From NCBI GenBank assembly GCA_964527215.1, contig CAZGNZ010000052.1, forward strand, positions 1 through 21,289: a DNA stretch of 21,289 nucleotides. Reading direction: 5' to 3'. Both the position numbers and the translations under genes were made by a program. Numbering within the stretch: the stretch's first letter is position 1; the number at the start of each line of letters is the position of its first letter. Positions 1-8,052 of this stretch are shown here, piece after piece. Source of the DNA: CAZGNZ01 sp964527215 (GTDB taxonomy: Bacteria; Fidelibacterota; Marinisomatia; SCGC-AAA003-L08; JACNLC01). A model generated the notes under the pieces. The model had not been told where the DNA came from and made no database searches. It worked only from the letters and a program-made list of their open reading frames with translations.

Positions 1-46
1 AACAACTTGCTGCACCCTGTTTACTTTTTACACAATTTACAAGACA

Positions 47-748
47 TCACCCAAAATGATTCTCCGGGTCTCCGCTTATTTCTCTTGCATTCTTTCGCCA
101 CGCAAGAAATTCTGTATCAATATTGTAAATATAACCATCAGGGTTCACAACTGGTATGAACCATAATTCTCGTTCATCGATAAGATAATTGACCGCAGAG
201 TTACTACCATAATTGCTAAGTAAATAGTCAATGAAGTGGACAATTGCCATCATCCCGTTAGGCTCTTTGGCATGAGTTAATCCTGTATACAATACCGCTG
301 GTTCATTTTCATCTATCGAAGGATTATCAGATATTTTGACAGCCCAAATATCATTCCCCATATGTGAATTGCCCAATGATTCCTTTATTACTAATCCAGG
401 ATACAGTATAATCCAATCATCAATCATATCTTCAATTTCCTGAAATGTATAATATCCATTATATGACCCAAGATCCGGCCTAGAGTTGAAACGGCTTTTG
501 TAGAACGCAGCAATATCCGAGTGAATTATCTCAAAGTTATACCCATGTTGATTTAGGGTATCGATCTCGTGTTGATACGCATGCATCGTTATGTACTCAT
601 CTGTAACACGAATTACGTCATATCCTCCACTAAGTATTTGTTCTTTTTCTGCTTCAGTTTCATAACTAAGCAATAACTCGCTAACTTGGGGAGTCAAAAT
701 ATTCAAGTTTATCACAAATGGTAAAATTATCATAAATAGACGATTCAT
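47..748 (-). pseudogene. Truncated M14 zinc carboxypeptidase, N-terminal part only
   Basis: Secreted metallocarboxypeptidase (peptidase M14) fragment. Counting from the ATG at 748, residues 1-23 look like a signal peptide, about 24-90 resemble the propeptide-like N-terminal region, and the M14 domain starts near the YYTF motif at about 99. Two zinc ligands are visible in HAKE (His159, Glu162), followed by the PVVNPDG motif and WRKNAR (217-222), the substrate-binding region. The frame hits a TGA directly after HFG, where family members normally continue with a DLNRN-type motif; the second half, with the third zinc His and the catalytic Glu, is missing. I chose the ATG at 748 because AGGA lies 8 nt upstream; the in-frame ATG at 757 abuts that AGGA. 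It is either a decayed gene or a fragment at an island edge and is unlikely to be active. The family call is firm, the pseudogene call fairly firm. Confidence 0.75.
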
Positions 749-959
749 GATGTCCATCCTGTTTCATTATTGTTGAGATTTGAGTTGAATATATCGAAAC
801 TTGTACTTATACAGAATTGAACTATTCAGAAAAAAGCTGATCCTTTATCTCCAAATTCAAAACGTAGTAATTGAATTTTTTGATATAGAAAAATATAAAT
901 ATAATACTTATTAACATGCAAATATATTATATTACAATGTGGCCACCCTCCCTTTTTAT

Positions 960-1416
960 TTAGCAAAAAAGAGTCATCTGATTTGGATTTCCTCTTATCT
1001 CTTTGAAGACATGTCTAAAAGATCTCACGCGAGTCCCTATGAGTAGTATCTGCAGAATGGTTGTGATTTTATAGTACACAAAGCCCAGCAGTTCACTGAA
1101 CTGGTATTTTTCCATGACCTCTATATTTGTTTCCAGAATCATTTTATCATGCAGTTCACGAGTCTGACTGTAAAGAAGATACATGGCAACTGTGACAACA
1201 GACATTATACTCTGTAAGCCTGTGAAGGCAGCGTCCTGTAGCAGTAAGTACATTCACATCATATTTCTGATCACAAGTTCGTAGAAAATGCTCTACCAAT
1301 GTTGACTTACCTATTCCTGGTTCGCCAGTAACTAATATTGTGTTTCCAGAATTGTAATGAACAGCGTTGTCCAATGACTTTTGAAGGGTCTCAATCTCTG
1401 GTCGCTGAATATACAT
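960..1416 (-). pseudogene. Broken P-loop ATPase (AAA/STAND type) with internal frameshift
   Basis: The N-terminal 63 residues from the ATG at 1416 (GGGGAG lies 4 nt upstream) read as the start of an ATPase module. They include a perfect Walker A motif, GEPGIGKST, preceded by ILVT, and then a TATGRC segment typical of the strand following the P-loop helix. Reading then leaves the frame: the expected continuation, AFTGLQS, is found in another frame from about 1236 downward, consistent with a small deletion (about 5 nt by comparison with the usual GRCDAFTG pattern). The rest of that frame, to 960, shows no Walker B or other recognisable domain. Such ATPase modules occur in regulators and in adenylate-cyclase-linked proteins; which one this was cannot be told. 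The flanking 758-959 is AT-rich and holds nothing I recognise. Confidence 0.6.
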
Positions 1417-1645
1417 TTTACTCCCCAATAATGTTTGGAATTATTTATTGAAACAGGCTATACCAGGAGCAAATTGCGGAACCGAAGGTAGAAGCAGTTA
1501 TTATCAGGATCGTTACTAGTAAATTAAATCAATAAGGAAGTAGAAATATCATTACTTGAATCTACTTTAAAAACTCGATTTCAGTAAACATCAAAGTCAT
1601 TGGTTTTTCCTATTTGGTGTTAAAGTGGGATATACATATAAGCAA

Positions 1646-1680
1646 GGGGGGTGCCCCAAGGGATTGGGGGGTGGTGGGGG
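1646..1680 (+). other. G-rich tract with possible G-quadruplex
   Basis: Four runs of three or more G (1646-1651, 1660-1662, 1666-1671, 1676-1680) occur within 35 bases, with loops of 8, 3 and 4 bases. The block GGGGTGCCCC within it could form a small hairpin instead. It is the only such block in an otherwise AT-rich stretch. Any function is unknown. Confidence 0.4.
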
Positions 1681-1688
1681 TCGATAAA

Positions 1689-1720
1689 AAAGTACCACCA
1701 AAAGTACCACCTGAGTGGTA
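1689..1720. repeat. Direct repeat AAAGTACCACC x2 plus inverted repeat
   Basis: AAAGTACCACC occurs at 1689-1699 and again at 1701-1711. The second copy is the left arm of a palindrome, TACCAC-CTGA-GTGGTA (1705-1720). Close downstream, TCTAATGA occurs twice (1721-1728 and 1740-1747). Short directly repeated arm sites with an inverted core about 100 bp from a tRNA 3' end are what a tyrosine-recombinase attachment region can look like, but this is only a resemblance. Confidence 0.4.
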
Positions 1721-1787
1721 TCTAATGACTTTTAATGGGTTCTAATGATGAAAGTGAGTGGGAGTATCAATTTGTCCTAAATACAAA

Positions 1788-1815
1788 AACCCCGTCCTTT
1801 AGACGAGGTTTTTTG
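1788..1815 (-). terminator. Intrinsic terminator after lon-tRNA-Val
   Basis: A 9-bp stem (AACCTCGTC with GACGGGGTT on the minus strand, including one G-T pair) with a 5-nt loop is followed on the minus strand by a T run. It begins directly after the tRNA 3' end, so it fits termination of the tRNA transcript and of any lon read-through. The plus strand also ends in a T run, so it may work in both directions. Confidence 0.8.
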
Positions 1816-1890
1816 TGGGCGATGAGGGATTCGAACCCCCGACTTCCTGCTTGTAAGGCAGACACTCTGAACCAGCTGAGTTAATCGCCC
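1816..1890 (-). tRNA. tRNA-Val (anticodon UAC)
   Basis: A 75-nt cloverleaf on the minus strand. The acceptor stem GGGCGAT pairs with ATCGCCC, the D arm contains CTCAGCTGGTTCAGAG, the anticodon arm is CTGC-CTTACAA-GCAG with anticodon TAC, and the T arm has GGTTCGAATCC. The discriminator base is A, and CCA is not encoded (the next bases read CAA), so a tRNA nucleotidyltransferase must add it. It starts 28 nt downstream of the lon stop and is followed at once by a hairpin terminator. tRNA genes are common integration targets, which matters because the DNA beyond it is AT-rich and carries broken genes. Confidence 0.95.
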
Positions 1891-1918
1891 ACTGTATGAT
1901 ACCGCCGAATTATAAATA

Positions 1919-4300
1919 CTATCCAGAAATACCAAGTGCCAAATCTAGAACCTCTTTTACTTCTTTTACAAAATGCAAATTCAGATCATCACGCACTTTT
2001 TTCGGTATGTCGTCCACATCTTTTTCATTTAGGGATGGAGCAATGATACTGGTTAACCCTGCCCGGTGAGCAGCTGTGGTCTTTTCCTTTAATCCACCAA
2101 TGGGCAGGACATTGCCTCTTAATGATATTTCCCCCGTCATTCCAAAACCTTCTTTCACCGGCTGGTCTTTTAAAAGGGATACAATCGCAACCAGCATGGT
2201 GATCCCTGCTGAGGGGCCGTCTTTGGGTATGGCTCCGGCGGGAACGTGGACATGAATATCAAATTTTTCATAAAAACCAGCATCAATTCCCAAACTTTCT
2301 GCATTGGCTCGAACATAACTCAAAGCGGCTTCTGCCGATTCCTTCATAACGTCACCCAACTGACCAGTAAGTTTCAGCTGTCCTTTCCCTGGCATTTTGG
2401 TCGCTTCAACGAACAGCACATCTCCGCCAAAGGCAGTCCATGCCAGTCCAACAACCACACCCGGGCGGGAACAGCGTTCCGCAACCTCGGGGTAAAACTT
2501 TTTAGGACCGAGATACTCAAAGAGATTATTGGGTGTGATTCGAACACTTTTCTTTTTCCCTGTGGCAATTACCATAGCCACCTTGCGGCAGCTGTTGGCG
2601 ATTTGGCGTTCCAGATTGCGAACACCCGCCTCTCGAGTGTATGATTCAACAATCATCGCGATAGCTTCGTCTGTATATCGAATTTCCTTACGGGTCAGAC
2701 CATGTTCCTTTATCTGCTTTGGAATAAGGAATTTTTTAGCAATATTTACCTTTTCTTCCAGGATATAACCTGTGAATTCCAAAACTTCCATCCGGTCACG
2801 AAGCGGGCCGGGTATCTGATCGATACGGTTGGCCGTTGTAATGAACATGACTTTTGAGAGATCAAAATCCACTTCGAGATAGTGATCATTAAAAGCAAAA
2901 TTTTGCTCCGGATCCAGAACTTCCAGCAGTGCGCTGGACGGATCACCGCGGAAATCCATACCGAGCTTGTCTATTTCATCCAGCATAAAAATTGGATTGT
3001 TCGTACCGGCCTTCTTGATACCGCTTATGATTCGGCCAGGCAGTGCACCAATATATGTCCGCCTGTGTCCTCTAATCTCTGCTTCGTCCCGAACACCGCC
3101 CAATGACATGCGGATGAATTTGCGGCCCATCGCACTTGCGATGGATTTTCCGATGGAGGTTTTCCCGGTACCTGGAGGACCTCCGAAACAGAGGATCGGA
3201 CTCTTCAGTCTTTCACCGGCCTCGGTCCGTTCCCTTTTGAGCTTTCGCACGGCAAGATGCTCCAGTATGCGTTCCTTGATTTTATCCAACCCATAGTGGT
3301 CCGCTTCCAGCACGGATTCGGCGTTTTTGATATTCTCATTATCACTTGACTCAATTTCCCAGGGTAGATCAGTCAGCCAGTCAAGGTATGTCCTTGCAAC
3401 GGTATATTCAGGTGAGTGCGAAGGGATACGCTTCAGGCGTTCAAGCTCCTTCATTGCAACCTTCTCCACCGTTTCGGGCATTTTTGCATCCTTGACCTTC
3501 TGCTCTATTTCATTGGCTTCAACAGACTGTTCATCCTCACCCAGTTCTTTTCGAATAGCCTTCATCTGTTCGCGGAGATAGTACTCTCTCTGGCTTTTGG
3601 ATATCTCATCCTGTACATCAGTCTGAATTTTTTCGCTGAGTTCGATCCGCTGGATTTCTCGGTTGACGATCACAGTCGCACTTTCCAGACGTTTTTGTAT
3701 ATTCAACTGCTCCAGAACCTCCTGCTTCTCCCCGGCAGGAATATGCATCAGTGAAATGGCTCGGTCTGCAAGTTTCCCCGGATTGCTGACATTTTCAATC
3801 TGTTTGATTTGATCGTCTGACAGGTACGGTGCAATGTTGATGAGCTTCGTATAAATATTATGCAGATTTCCCGTGAGAGCATCCAGTTCAATAGAATCCT
3901 CAATGTAGTCTTCCTTTCGTTCCACCCGGCCGACAAAATACGGTTTGTCCTGTACAAATTCCTCAATGGCCACCCGGCCAACTCCCTGTACAATAACAGA
4001 TTTCTGCTTATCCGGCATATTAAACACTTTCATGACCATTGCCAGACTGCCGATATGGTATAAATCGTCTGGACCTGGATTCTCAACAGAACCATCCTTT
4101 TGGGCTGTTACCACAATCATTTTGCGGTTATTTTCTGCAAGATCCTCTACCAGCTTCAGACTTTGCTCACGACCAATGTAAATCGGGAATATCTGCTGAG
4201 GAAACAGAACCGTGTTTCGCAGCGGCAGCACGGGATAAACATTTTCTTCTGTTAAATCAACGATATCAAAACTTTGGTCGTTATCACTGTACTCAGTCAT
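1919..4300 (-). CDS. lon: ATP-dependent Lon protease (S16)
   Basis: Cytosolic AAA+ serine protease that degrades misfolded and regulatory proteins. The 793 residues match the usual bacterial Lon length. Order of domains: N-terminal LON substrate-binding domain (about 22-215), coiled-coil linker (about 215-310), AAA+ module with Walker A GGPPGTGKT (373-381) and Walker B IFMLDEID (437-444), arginine-rich sensor region near 500, and the C-terminal protease domain with the catalytic dyad Ser697 (PKDGPSAG) and Lys740 (GGLKEK). Nothing is missing. The ATG at 4300 has GGAG 5 nt upstream. The gene has its own 166-nt leader with a candidate promoter and an 18-bp palindrome, so it is probably transcribed and regulated separately from the operon to its right. 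Confidence 0.97.
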   Translation of the reverse strand: MTEYSDNDQSFDIVDLTEENVYPVLPLRNTVLFPQQIFPIYIGREQSLKLVEDLAENNRKMIVVTAQKDGSVENPGPDDLYHIGSLAMVMKVFNMPDKQKSVIVQGVGRVAIEEFVQDKPYFVGRVERKEDYIEDSIELDALTGNLHNIYTKLINIAPYLSDDQIKQIENVSNPGKLADRAISLMHIPAGEKQEVLEQLNIQKRLESATVIVNREIQRIELSEKIQTDVQDEISKSQREYYLREQMKAIRKELGEDEQSVEANEIEQKVKDAKMPETVEKVAMKELERLKRIPSHSPEYTVARTYLDWLTDLPWEIESSDNENIKNAESVLEADHYGLDKIKERILEHLAVRKLKRERTEAGERLKSPILCFGGPPGTGKTSIGKSIASAMGRKFIRMSLGGVRDEAEIRGHRRTYIGALPGRIISGIKKAGTNNPIFMLDEIDKLGMDFRGDPSSALLEVLDPEQNFAFNDHYLEVDFDLSKVMFITTANRIDQIPGPLRDRMEVLEFTGYILEEKVNIAKKFLIPKQIKEHGLTRKEIRYTDEAIAMIVESYTREAGVRNLERQIANSCRKVAMVIATGKKKSVRITPNNLFEYLGPKKFYPEVAERCSRPGVVVGLAWTAFGGDVLFVEATKMPGKGQLKLTGQLGDVMKESAEAALSYVRANAESLGIDAGFYEKFDIHVHVPAGAIPKDGPSAGITMLVAIVSLLKDQPVKEGFGMTGEISLRGNVLPIGGLKEKTTAAHRAGLTSIIAPSLNEKDVDDIPKKVRDDLNLHFVKEVKEVLDLALGISG

Positions 4301-4323
4301 TTAATCTCCAAAAATGAGGTTAC

Positions 4324-4341
4324 CTGTTCACATATGAACAG
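4324..4341. promoter_or_regulatory. 18-bp palindrome in lon leader, candidate operator
   Basis: CTGTTCA-CATA-TGAACAG has perfect 7-bp arms and a 4-bp spacer, 24 bp upstream of the lon ATG, and overlaps the start point expected from the candidate promoter. Such a position suits a dimeric repressor. It is not CIRCE and not an HspR-type site by sequence. A second site of the same pattern lies before the citrate lyase operon at 20396-20413. Confidence 0.5.
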
Positions 4342-4346
4342 AAAGG

Positions 4347-4375
4347 ATCATGGCATGTTGTCCTGATCAATTCAA
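4347..4375 (-). promoter_or_regulatory. Candidate sigma-70-type promoter of lon
   Basis: On the minus strand TTGAAT (4370-4375) and CATGAT (4347-4352) are separated by 17 bp; each matches four of six consensus bases. Transcription would start near 4340, inside the palindrome. Weak match, supported mainly by the spacing and position. Confidence 0.35.
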
Positions 4376-4466
4376 ATAAAGCCGGGTTTTGGCAAACATT
4401 ATGCCGCTTCAGTTGCAGGCAGATAGCAGACGATAATTCGATTATGCTGTGAACATATGGCAGGAT

Positions 4467-5513
4467 TCAGTGCTGCTCGGAAAGTTTTCGGAACAACTGA
4501 AGCACCCGGACTGTCACAAAATGATCTCCCATCGGAATATTATTGGCAATGCGCGGAAACATCCCGTTGTCAAGCTGGATGTCGAACAGCCATTTGACAA
4601 GCTTTCGAACTCGGGGGTCCTTTTGGGTCAGTCCGCTGTTTACGCTTGCTTCAAGTACTTTCAGGCTTCCGCCATAAAACATTGAGTTTCCGGAATTGCC
4701 TATCTGAAGATGGTTGAATGCATCGATATCCGACAGAAAGGAAGTAGAGCCGCGTTTCAGGATATGGTCCAGCAGGAATTCACATCCGGACCGGGTACAT
4801 TCTTTATGGCGGTACGTTTTTCGAATTGACAGGGCCTGGACAATTTCGGCAGTTGTCCAGTAGCAGGATGCGGTTTGGTCGTAGCTGCGTCCTGCCGGTT
4901 TCATGGTTCGATGCAGCCAACCGCCGTCCTTCCGCTGACGCTCTGCAATCCAGTGAAAGCCGCGGTCCAGAATTCGGTTGCCCTCCAAACCCAGCCGAAT
5001 CAACACCCAGCATGCATGTCCGTGATGATGATACAAAAGGGGAAACCGGCCGTCATTATTCTGGAAGTGCATCAGCTTGACGATTTCATCCTGCACCCAG
5101 GGAAAATACCGGGTTCCTCCCAAATCGGCTATTTTATGAAGTTTTGACAGCTGTGCCAGAAACTGCAGACCTTTTGACTGATCCTCATCCAGACCGGACT
5201 GCCGAAGTTCACGATCCGGTTTTTTACGCAGTGAGATCATTTCCGGCTGGTTTTCAACTGCGCGCTCCATTTCCTGAAAAACCTTGTCCCCCGGAGAAAA
5301 ACGGTAAACATGCCGTATCAGATGAGACAGCGCGCCATATGGGGCTTTCCGAATAATGGTTCTGAGAGGATTGCGTTCCAGCTGACGCAGCCATGACGGA
5401 CTGAGGTTCAGTGATCCCAGGATCATGCTGCGAAATCCCGGGGTTCCCTGCCGAATCGGTCTGCGGTGCGGAGGATAGTTTGTCACAATCAGGCCTCGGG
5501 CAGCAGATGACAT
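4467..5513 (-). CDS. Alpha/alpha-barrel protein, prenyltransferase/terpene-cyclase-like repeats
   Basis: About 348 residues. From residue 130 on it shows repeating helical units of the type seen in squalene-hopene cyclases and related alpha/alpha toroids: the NNDGRFPLLYHHHG segment, a QRKDGGWLHR segment resembling a QW motif, and an LDNGMFPR segment near the C-terminus, each preceded by an amphipathic helix. No signal peptide is evident and no DxDD-type cyclase acid motif was seen, so a true cyclase role is doubtful. The ATG at 5513 overlaps the cytochrome gene by 25 nt and has no good ribosome site; a GTG at 5486, 7 nt after GAGG and just past the cytochrome stop, is an attractive alternative start. 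It is the last gene of its operon. Fold assignment moderate, function unknown. Confidence 0.6.
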   Translation of the reverse strand: MSSAARGLIVTNYPPHRRPIRQGTPGFRSMILGSLNLSPSWLRQLERNPLRTIIRKAPYGALSHLIRHVYRFSPGDKVFQEMERAVENQPEMISLRKKPDRELRQSGLDEDQSKGLQFLAQLSKLHKIADLGGTRYFPWVQDEIVKLMHFQNNDGRFPLLYHHHGHACWVLIRLGLEGNRILDRGFHWIAERQRKDGGWLHRTMKPAGRSYDQTASCYWTTAEIVQALSIRKTYRHKECTRSGCEFLLDHILKRGSTSFLSDIDAFNHLQIGNSGNSMFYGGSLKVLEASVNSGLTQKDPRVRKLVKWLFDIQLDNGMFPRIANNIPMGDHFVTVRVLQLFRKLSEQH

Positions 5514-5833
5514 GATATGCAGTTGAACCGCTCTTCATGGGGCATTTGCGGCGCGTTCCCCATTCCGGGTATGTCCATGCGCTGCCGGTGACAAATCAGA
5601 CAGCTTTCTTCATCCCGATAATTTTGATGCGGTCCGTCATCTCTGTCCGGGAAGATATCCGATAAATTAGGTGCGTCGTCCGGATTTTTGCTGACATTCG
5701 AAGAAACTGGATTCTGTGCATGAACTTCCGGTGCTGGTTCTGTCCGAAATGAAATAACCGGCGCGAACACGGCGGTCGTTACGACCAGTCCTGCCAATGT
5801 AATTACCAATAACACGGTTTGAGATTTAGACAT
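5489..5833 (-). CDS. Small membrane-anchored diheme cytochrome c, NapB-like C-terminus
   Basis: 114 residues. Residues 7-26 form a hydrophobic helix that acts as a signal anchor or signal peptide, followed by an acidic, proline-rich linker (about 30-70) and two c-type heme sites, CLICH (78-82) and CISCH (105-109). The region between them, with GNAPQMPHEERFNC, recalls the small subunit NapB of periplasmic nitrate reductase, where a PH/PHP motif precedes the second heme site. NapB normally has a partner NapA and no such gene is in the window, so an electron-transfer role in the periplasm is all that can be said. It starts 5 nt after the lipA stop and its own stop abuts the next gene, so it belongs to the same transcript. 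Confidence 0.75.
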   Translation of the reverse strand: MSKSQTVLLVITLAGLVVTTAVFAPVISFRTEPAPEVHAQNPVSSNVSKNPDDAPNLSDIFPDRDDGPHQNYRDEESCLICHRQRMDIPGMGNAPQMPHEERFNCISCHLLPEA

Positions 5834-5838
5834 GGTAT

Positions 5839-6732
5839 TTAGTTTTCCCTGCTTATACCGGATAATTTCCGAACCTGCTCATCTGCATGATATGAAGAAC
5901 GAACCAGTGGGCCTGATTCCACCACTCTGAATCCCATTTTCAATCCCCGCTCCCGATACAAACTGAACTGGTCAGGATGCACAAAACGCTGGACCTCAAG
6001 GTGATTTTGAGTGGGCTGCAGATACTGTCCGACCGTGAAAATCTTAACACCCAGATCCGCCATCTCCTGCATGGTGTCAAAAACTTCCTCATCGGTTTCA
6101 CCCAATCCCACCATCATTCCGGTTTTGGTTATCAATCCAAATTCAACCGAAGCGGTTAATACCGATTTTGACCGCTGCCAGTCTGCCTGTGCGCGAACGG
6201 CTTTGGATATCCGCTCAGAACATTCCACGTTGTGAGAAAATATCTCCGGCTTTGCTCTGAATACGCGTTCCAGTGCCGGCTGGTATGCCTGAAAATCCGG
6301 AGTAAGCACTTCAACCGTGCAGGTTGGGACCTGCTGATGAATGGTCTCGATCGTTGCTGCCCAAATTTCTGAGCCGTAATCATTTTTCAGATCATCGCGG
6401 TCAACCGATGTGATGACCACATGCTTCAAACCCATTTCGGCGACCGCATCGGCAGTTCGTTGAGGTTCGTTCATGTCGCAAGGAGCCGGTTTTCCGGTTT
6501 TAACAGAACAAAATCCGCAGGCCCTGGTGCATGTATCACCCAATATCATGATTGTGGCGGTCTTGCGGCCCCAGCATTCGTAAATGTTGGGACAGCGTGC
6601 TTCTTCACAGACGGTGTTCAGTTTCTTTTGTCCCAGCAGCGATCGGGTGTCATTGAAATTTTCACCGGTCTGAAGCCGGATTTTCAGCCAGTCCGGCCTG
6701 CGCAGTTTTCTTGTTGAGGAATGTTTCTGCAT
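5839..6732 (-). CDS. lipA: Lipoyl synthase
   Basis: Radical-SAM enzyme that inserts two sulfur atoms into protein-bound octanoyl groups to make the lipoyl arm of 2-oxoacid dehydrogenases and glycine cleavage H protein. The 297-residue length is typical. The auxiliary cluster cysteines C42, C47 and C53 (CxxxxCxxxxxC), the radical-SAM cysteines C68, C72 and C75 (CxxxCxxC) and the C-terminal RSSY motif (278-281), whose first Ser ligates the auxiliary cluster, are all present. Its ATG follows the E2 stop with no gap (TAAATG), so the modifying enzyme is translationally coupled to a substrate protein. No lipB octanoyltransferase is in the window. Confidence 0.96.
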   Translation of the reverse strand: MQKHSSTRKLRRPDWLKIRLQTGENFNDTRSLLGQKKLNTVCEEARCPNIYECWGRKTATIMILGDTCTRACGFCSVKTGKPAPCDMNEPQRTADAVAEMGLKHVVITSVDRDDLKNDYGSEIWAATIETIHQQVPTCTVEVLTPDFQAYQPALERVFRAKPEIFSHNVECSERISKAVRAQADWQRSKSVLTASVEFGLITKTGMMVGLGETDEEVFDTMQEMADLGVKIFTVGQYLQPTQNHLEVQRFVHPDQFSLYRERGLKMGFRVVESGPLVRSSYHADEQVRKLSGISREN

Positions 6733-8019
6733 TTACCAGGTTACCTGTTCGGGATTAAAATTCTGCAGAAGCTCCACTACTCTGCTTAAAAACCGTGTGC
6801 CGTATGCTCCGTCAATGATTCGATGATCATATCCGATGGAAAGGTACATCATGCTTCTTGGAACAATAACATCCCCGTATTCCGATTCTTTTACGACCGG
6901 CCGTTTGTGAACAGCACCCACACTCAGAATACCGACATTGGGCTGATTGATAATGGCCATCCCGAAAAGGCTTCCGAACATTCCGGGATTTGTCACCGAA
7001 AATGTAGAATCCGCAATATCATCCGGATTCAACTGGTTGCTCCGAGCACGAGCGGCCAGATCCGCTGTTTCTTTTGCCAGCCCGAGAAAATTTTTCTGCT
7101 CTGCCTTTTTTATCACCGGCACAATCAGGTTATCATCCGGAAGCGAAACCGCAACACCCATGTTGATATGTGGATGGTGAATGATGGTGTCACCGTCAAC
7201 GGATGTATTGAACAAACTGAACTCCTGAAGCGCTCGGACGCAGGCTTCCAGAATAACAGGTGTGTAGGTGAGAGAGATTCCGTGCCGTGCTTTGAATGCT
7301 TCTTTGTACTGGGTACGATAATGAACAATATTCGTGATATCCGCCTCGGAAGTGGAATATACATGGGCGGATGTGCGAAGAGATGAAACCATATGGTCTG
7401 CAATCAGCTTTCGAATCCGGTTCATTTTTTCAGTCCTGCCGCTCAAAGCGGGTTCACCGGATTTATCAGCGACCGGTTCTGCGGGCAGATGGGGCAGTTC
7501 GGCTGCGGCCGGTTTGTCGGACTCCTGTTTTCGGATTTCCAGCCAGTCCAGCAAATCCTTCTTTGTCACTCTGCCGTGACTGCCTGTTCCATGAACCTGG
7601 GAAAGTTCAGAAATAGGAATGCCCTTTTCTTTGGCAATGGATTTAACCAGCGGTGTATAAAACCGGCCGTCCTTTTCAGGAAGTGCATCCGGTGCCGGCT
7701 CAGGAGAAATTTCCTGTTGCGGCTCGGGGGCTGGAACCTCCGGTTTGGATTCGGTGTCGGAAACAGCTGCGGCTTCTGCTTCATCACCGGCTATTCGGGC
7801 GATGACGGATCCGACTTCAACCACTGCATTTACATCAAAGAGCAGCTCTGCAACCACACCCTCCGCCGGACATGGGACTTCTGAATCCACTTTGTCAGTT
7901 GAAATTTCCAGCAGCGTTTCATCACGGTCTATTTTGTCACCAACGGACTTCTTCCATTCCAAAATGGTTCCTTCGGTGATTGATTCTCCCATTTTGGGCA
8001 TGATGACGTCAACAATCAT
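6733..8019 (-). CDS. 2-oxoacid dehydrogenase E2 (dihydrolipoamide acyltransferase)
   Basis: 428-residue acyltransferase core of a 2-oxoacid dehydrogenase complex. It has one lipoyl domain (1-77) with lipoylated Lys43 in STDKVDSE, a proline/alanine/glutamate-rich linker (about 78-118), a peripheral-subunit-binding domain (about 120-159) and a catalytic domain (about 195-428) ending in the YDHRIIDG motif, with His399 and Asp403 as active-site residues. The start has GGAG 5 nt upstream. No E1 or E3 gene lies nearby, so the 2-oxoacid cannot be read from partners; branched-chain, succinyl and oxoadipate complexes are all possible. Its neighbours, lipA behind and glutaryl-CoA dehydrogenase two genes ahead, make 2-oxoadipate a reasonable substrate guess, though this is inference. 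Confidence 0.92.
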   Translation of the reverse strand: MIVDVIMPKMGESITEGTILEWKKSVGDKIDRDETLLEISTDKVDSEVPCPAEGVVAELLFDVNAVVEVGSVIARIAGDEAEAAAVSDTESKPEVPAPEPQQEISPEPAPDALPEKDGRFYTPLVKSIAKEKGIPISELSQVHGTGSHGRVTKKDLLDWLEIRKQESDKPAAAELPHLPAEPVADKSGEPALSGRTEKMNRIRKLIADHMVSSLRTSAHVYSTSEADITNIVHYRTQYKEAFKARHGISLTYTPVILEACVRALQEFSLFNTSVDGDTIIHHPHINMGVAVSLPDDNLIVPVIKKAEQKNFLGLAKETADLAARARSNQLNPDDIADSTFSVTNPGMFGSLFGMAIINQPNVGILSVGAVHKRPVVKESEYGDVIVPRSMMYLSIGYDHRIIDGAYGTRFLSRVVELLQNFNPEQVTW

Positions 8020-8052
8020 CCTATCTCCTTTAAATCAGAAGGAGTGTCCAAT

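Larger units (their letters stand above)
1429..1787. other. Gene-free AT-rich stretch beside tRNA-Val
   Basis: No coding region is supported here. The left part is AT-rich without motifs. The right part holds a G-rich block at 1646-1680 and short direct and inverted repeats at 1689-1720. Together with the two broken genes to the left and the tRNA gene to the right, this looks like the remains of a tRNA-associated insertion, but no integrase gene and no second copy of the tRNA 3' end was seen. Confidence 0.5.

Noticed and set aside
47..49. In-frame TGA in the carboxypeptidase as a selenocysteine codon
   Set aside because: There is no selenocysteine-insertion-like hairpin that I can see, the family has Val/Asp-type residues here, and the downstream frame soon meets more stops.
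5489..5833. Periplasmic nitrate reductase operon from the NapB-like cytochrome
   Set aside because: No NapA, NapC or NapD gene is in the window; only the two heme sites and a short motif resemble NapB.
6823..7386. Plus-strand open frame of 187 codons opposite the E2 gene
   Set aside because: Antisense shadow of a conserved gene; no ribosome site and no recognisable motif.
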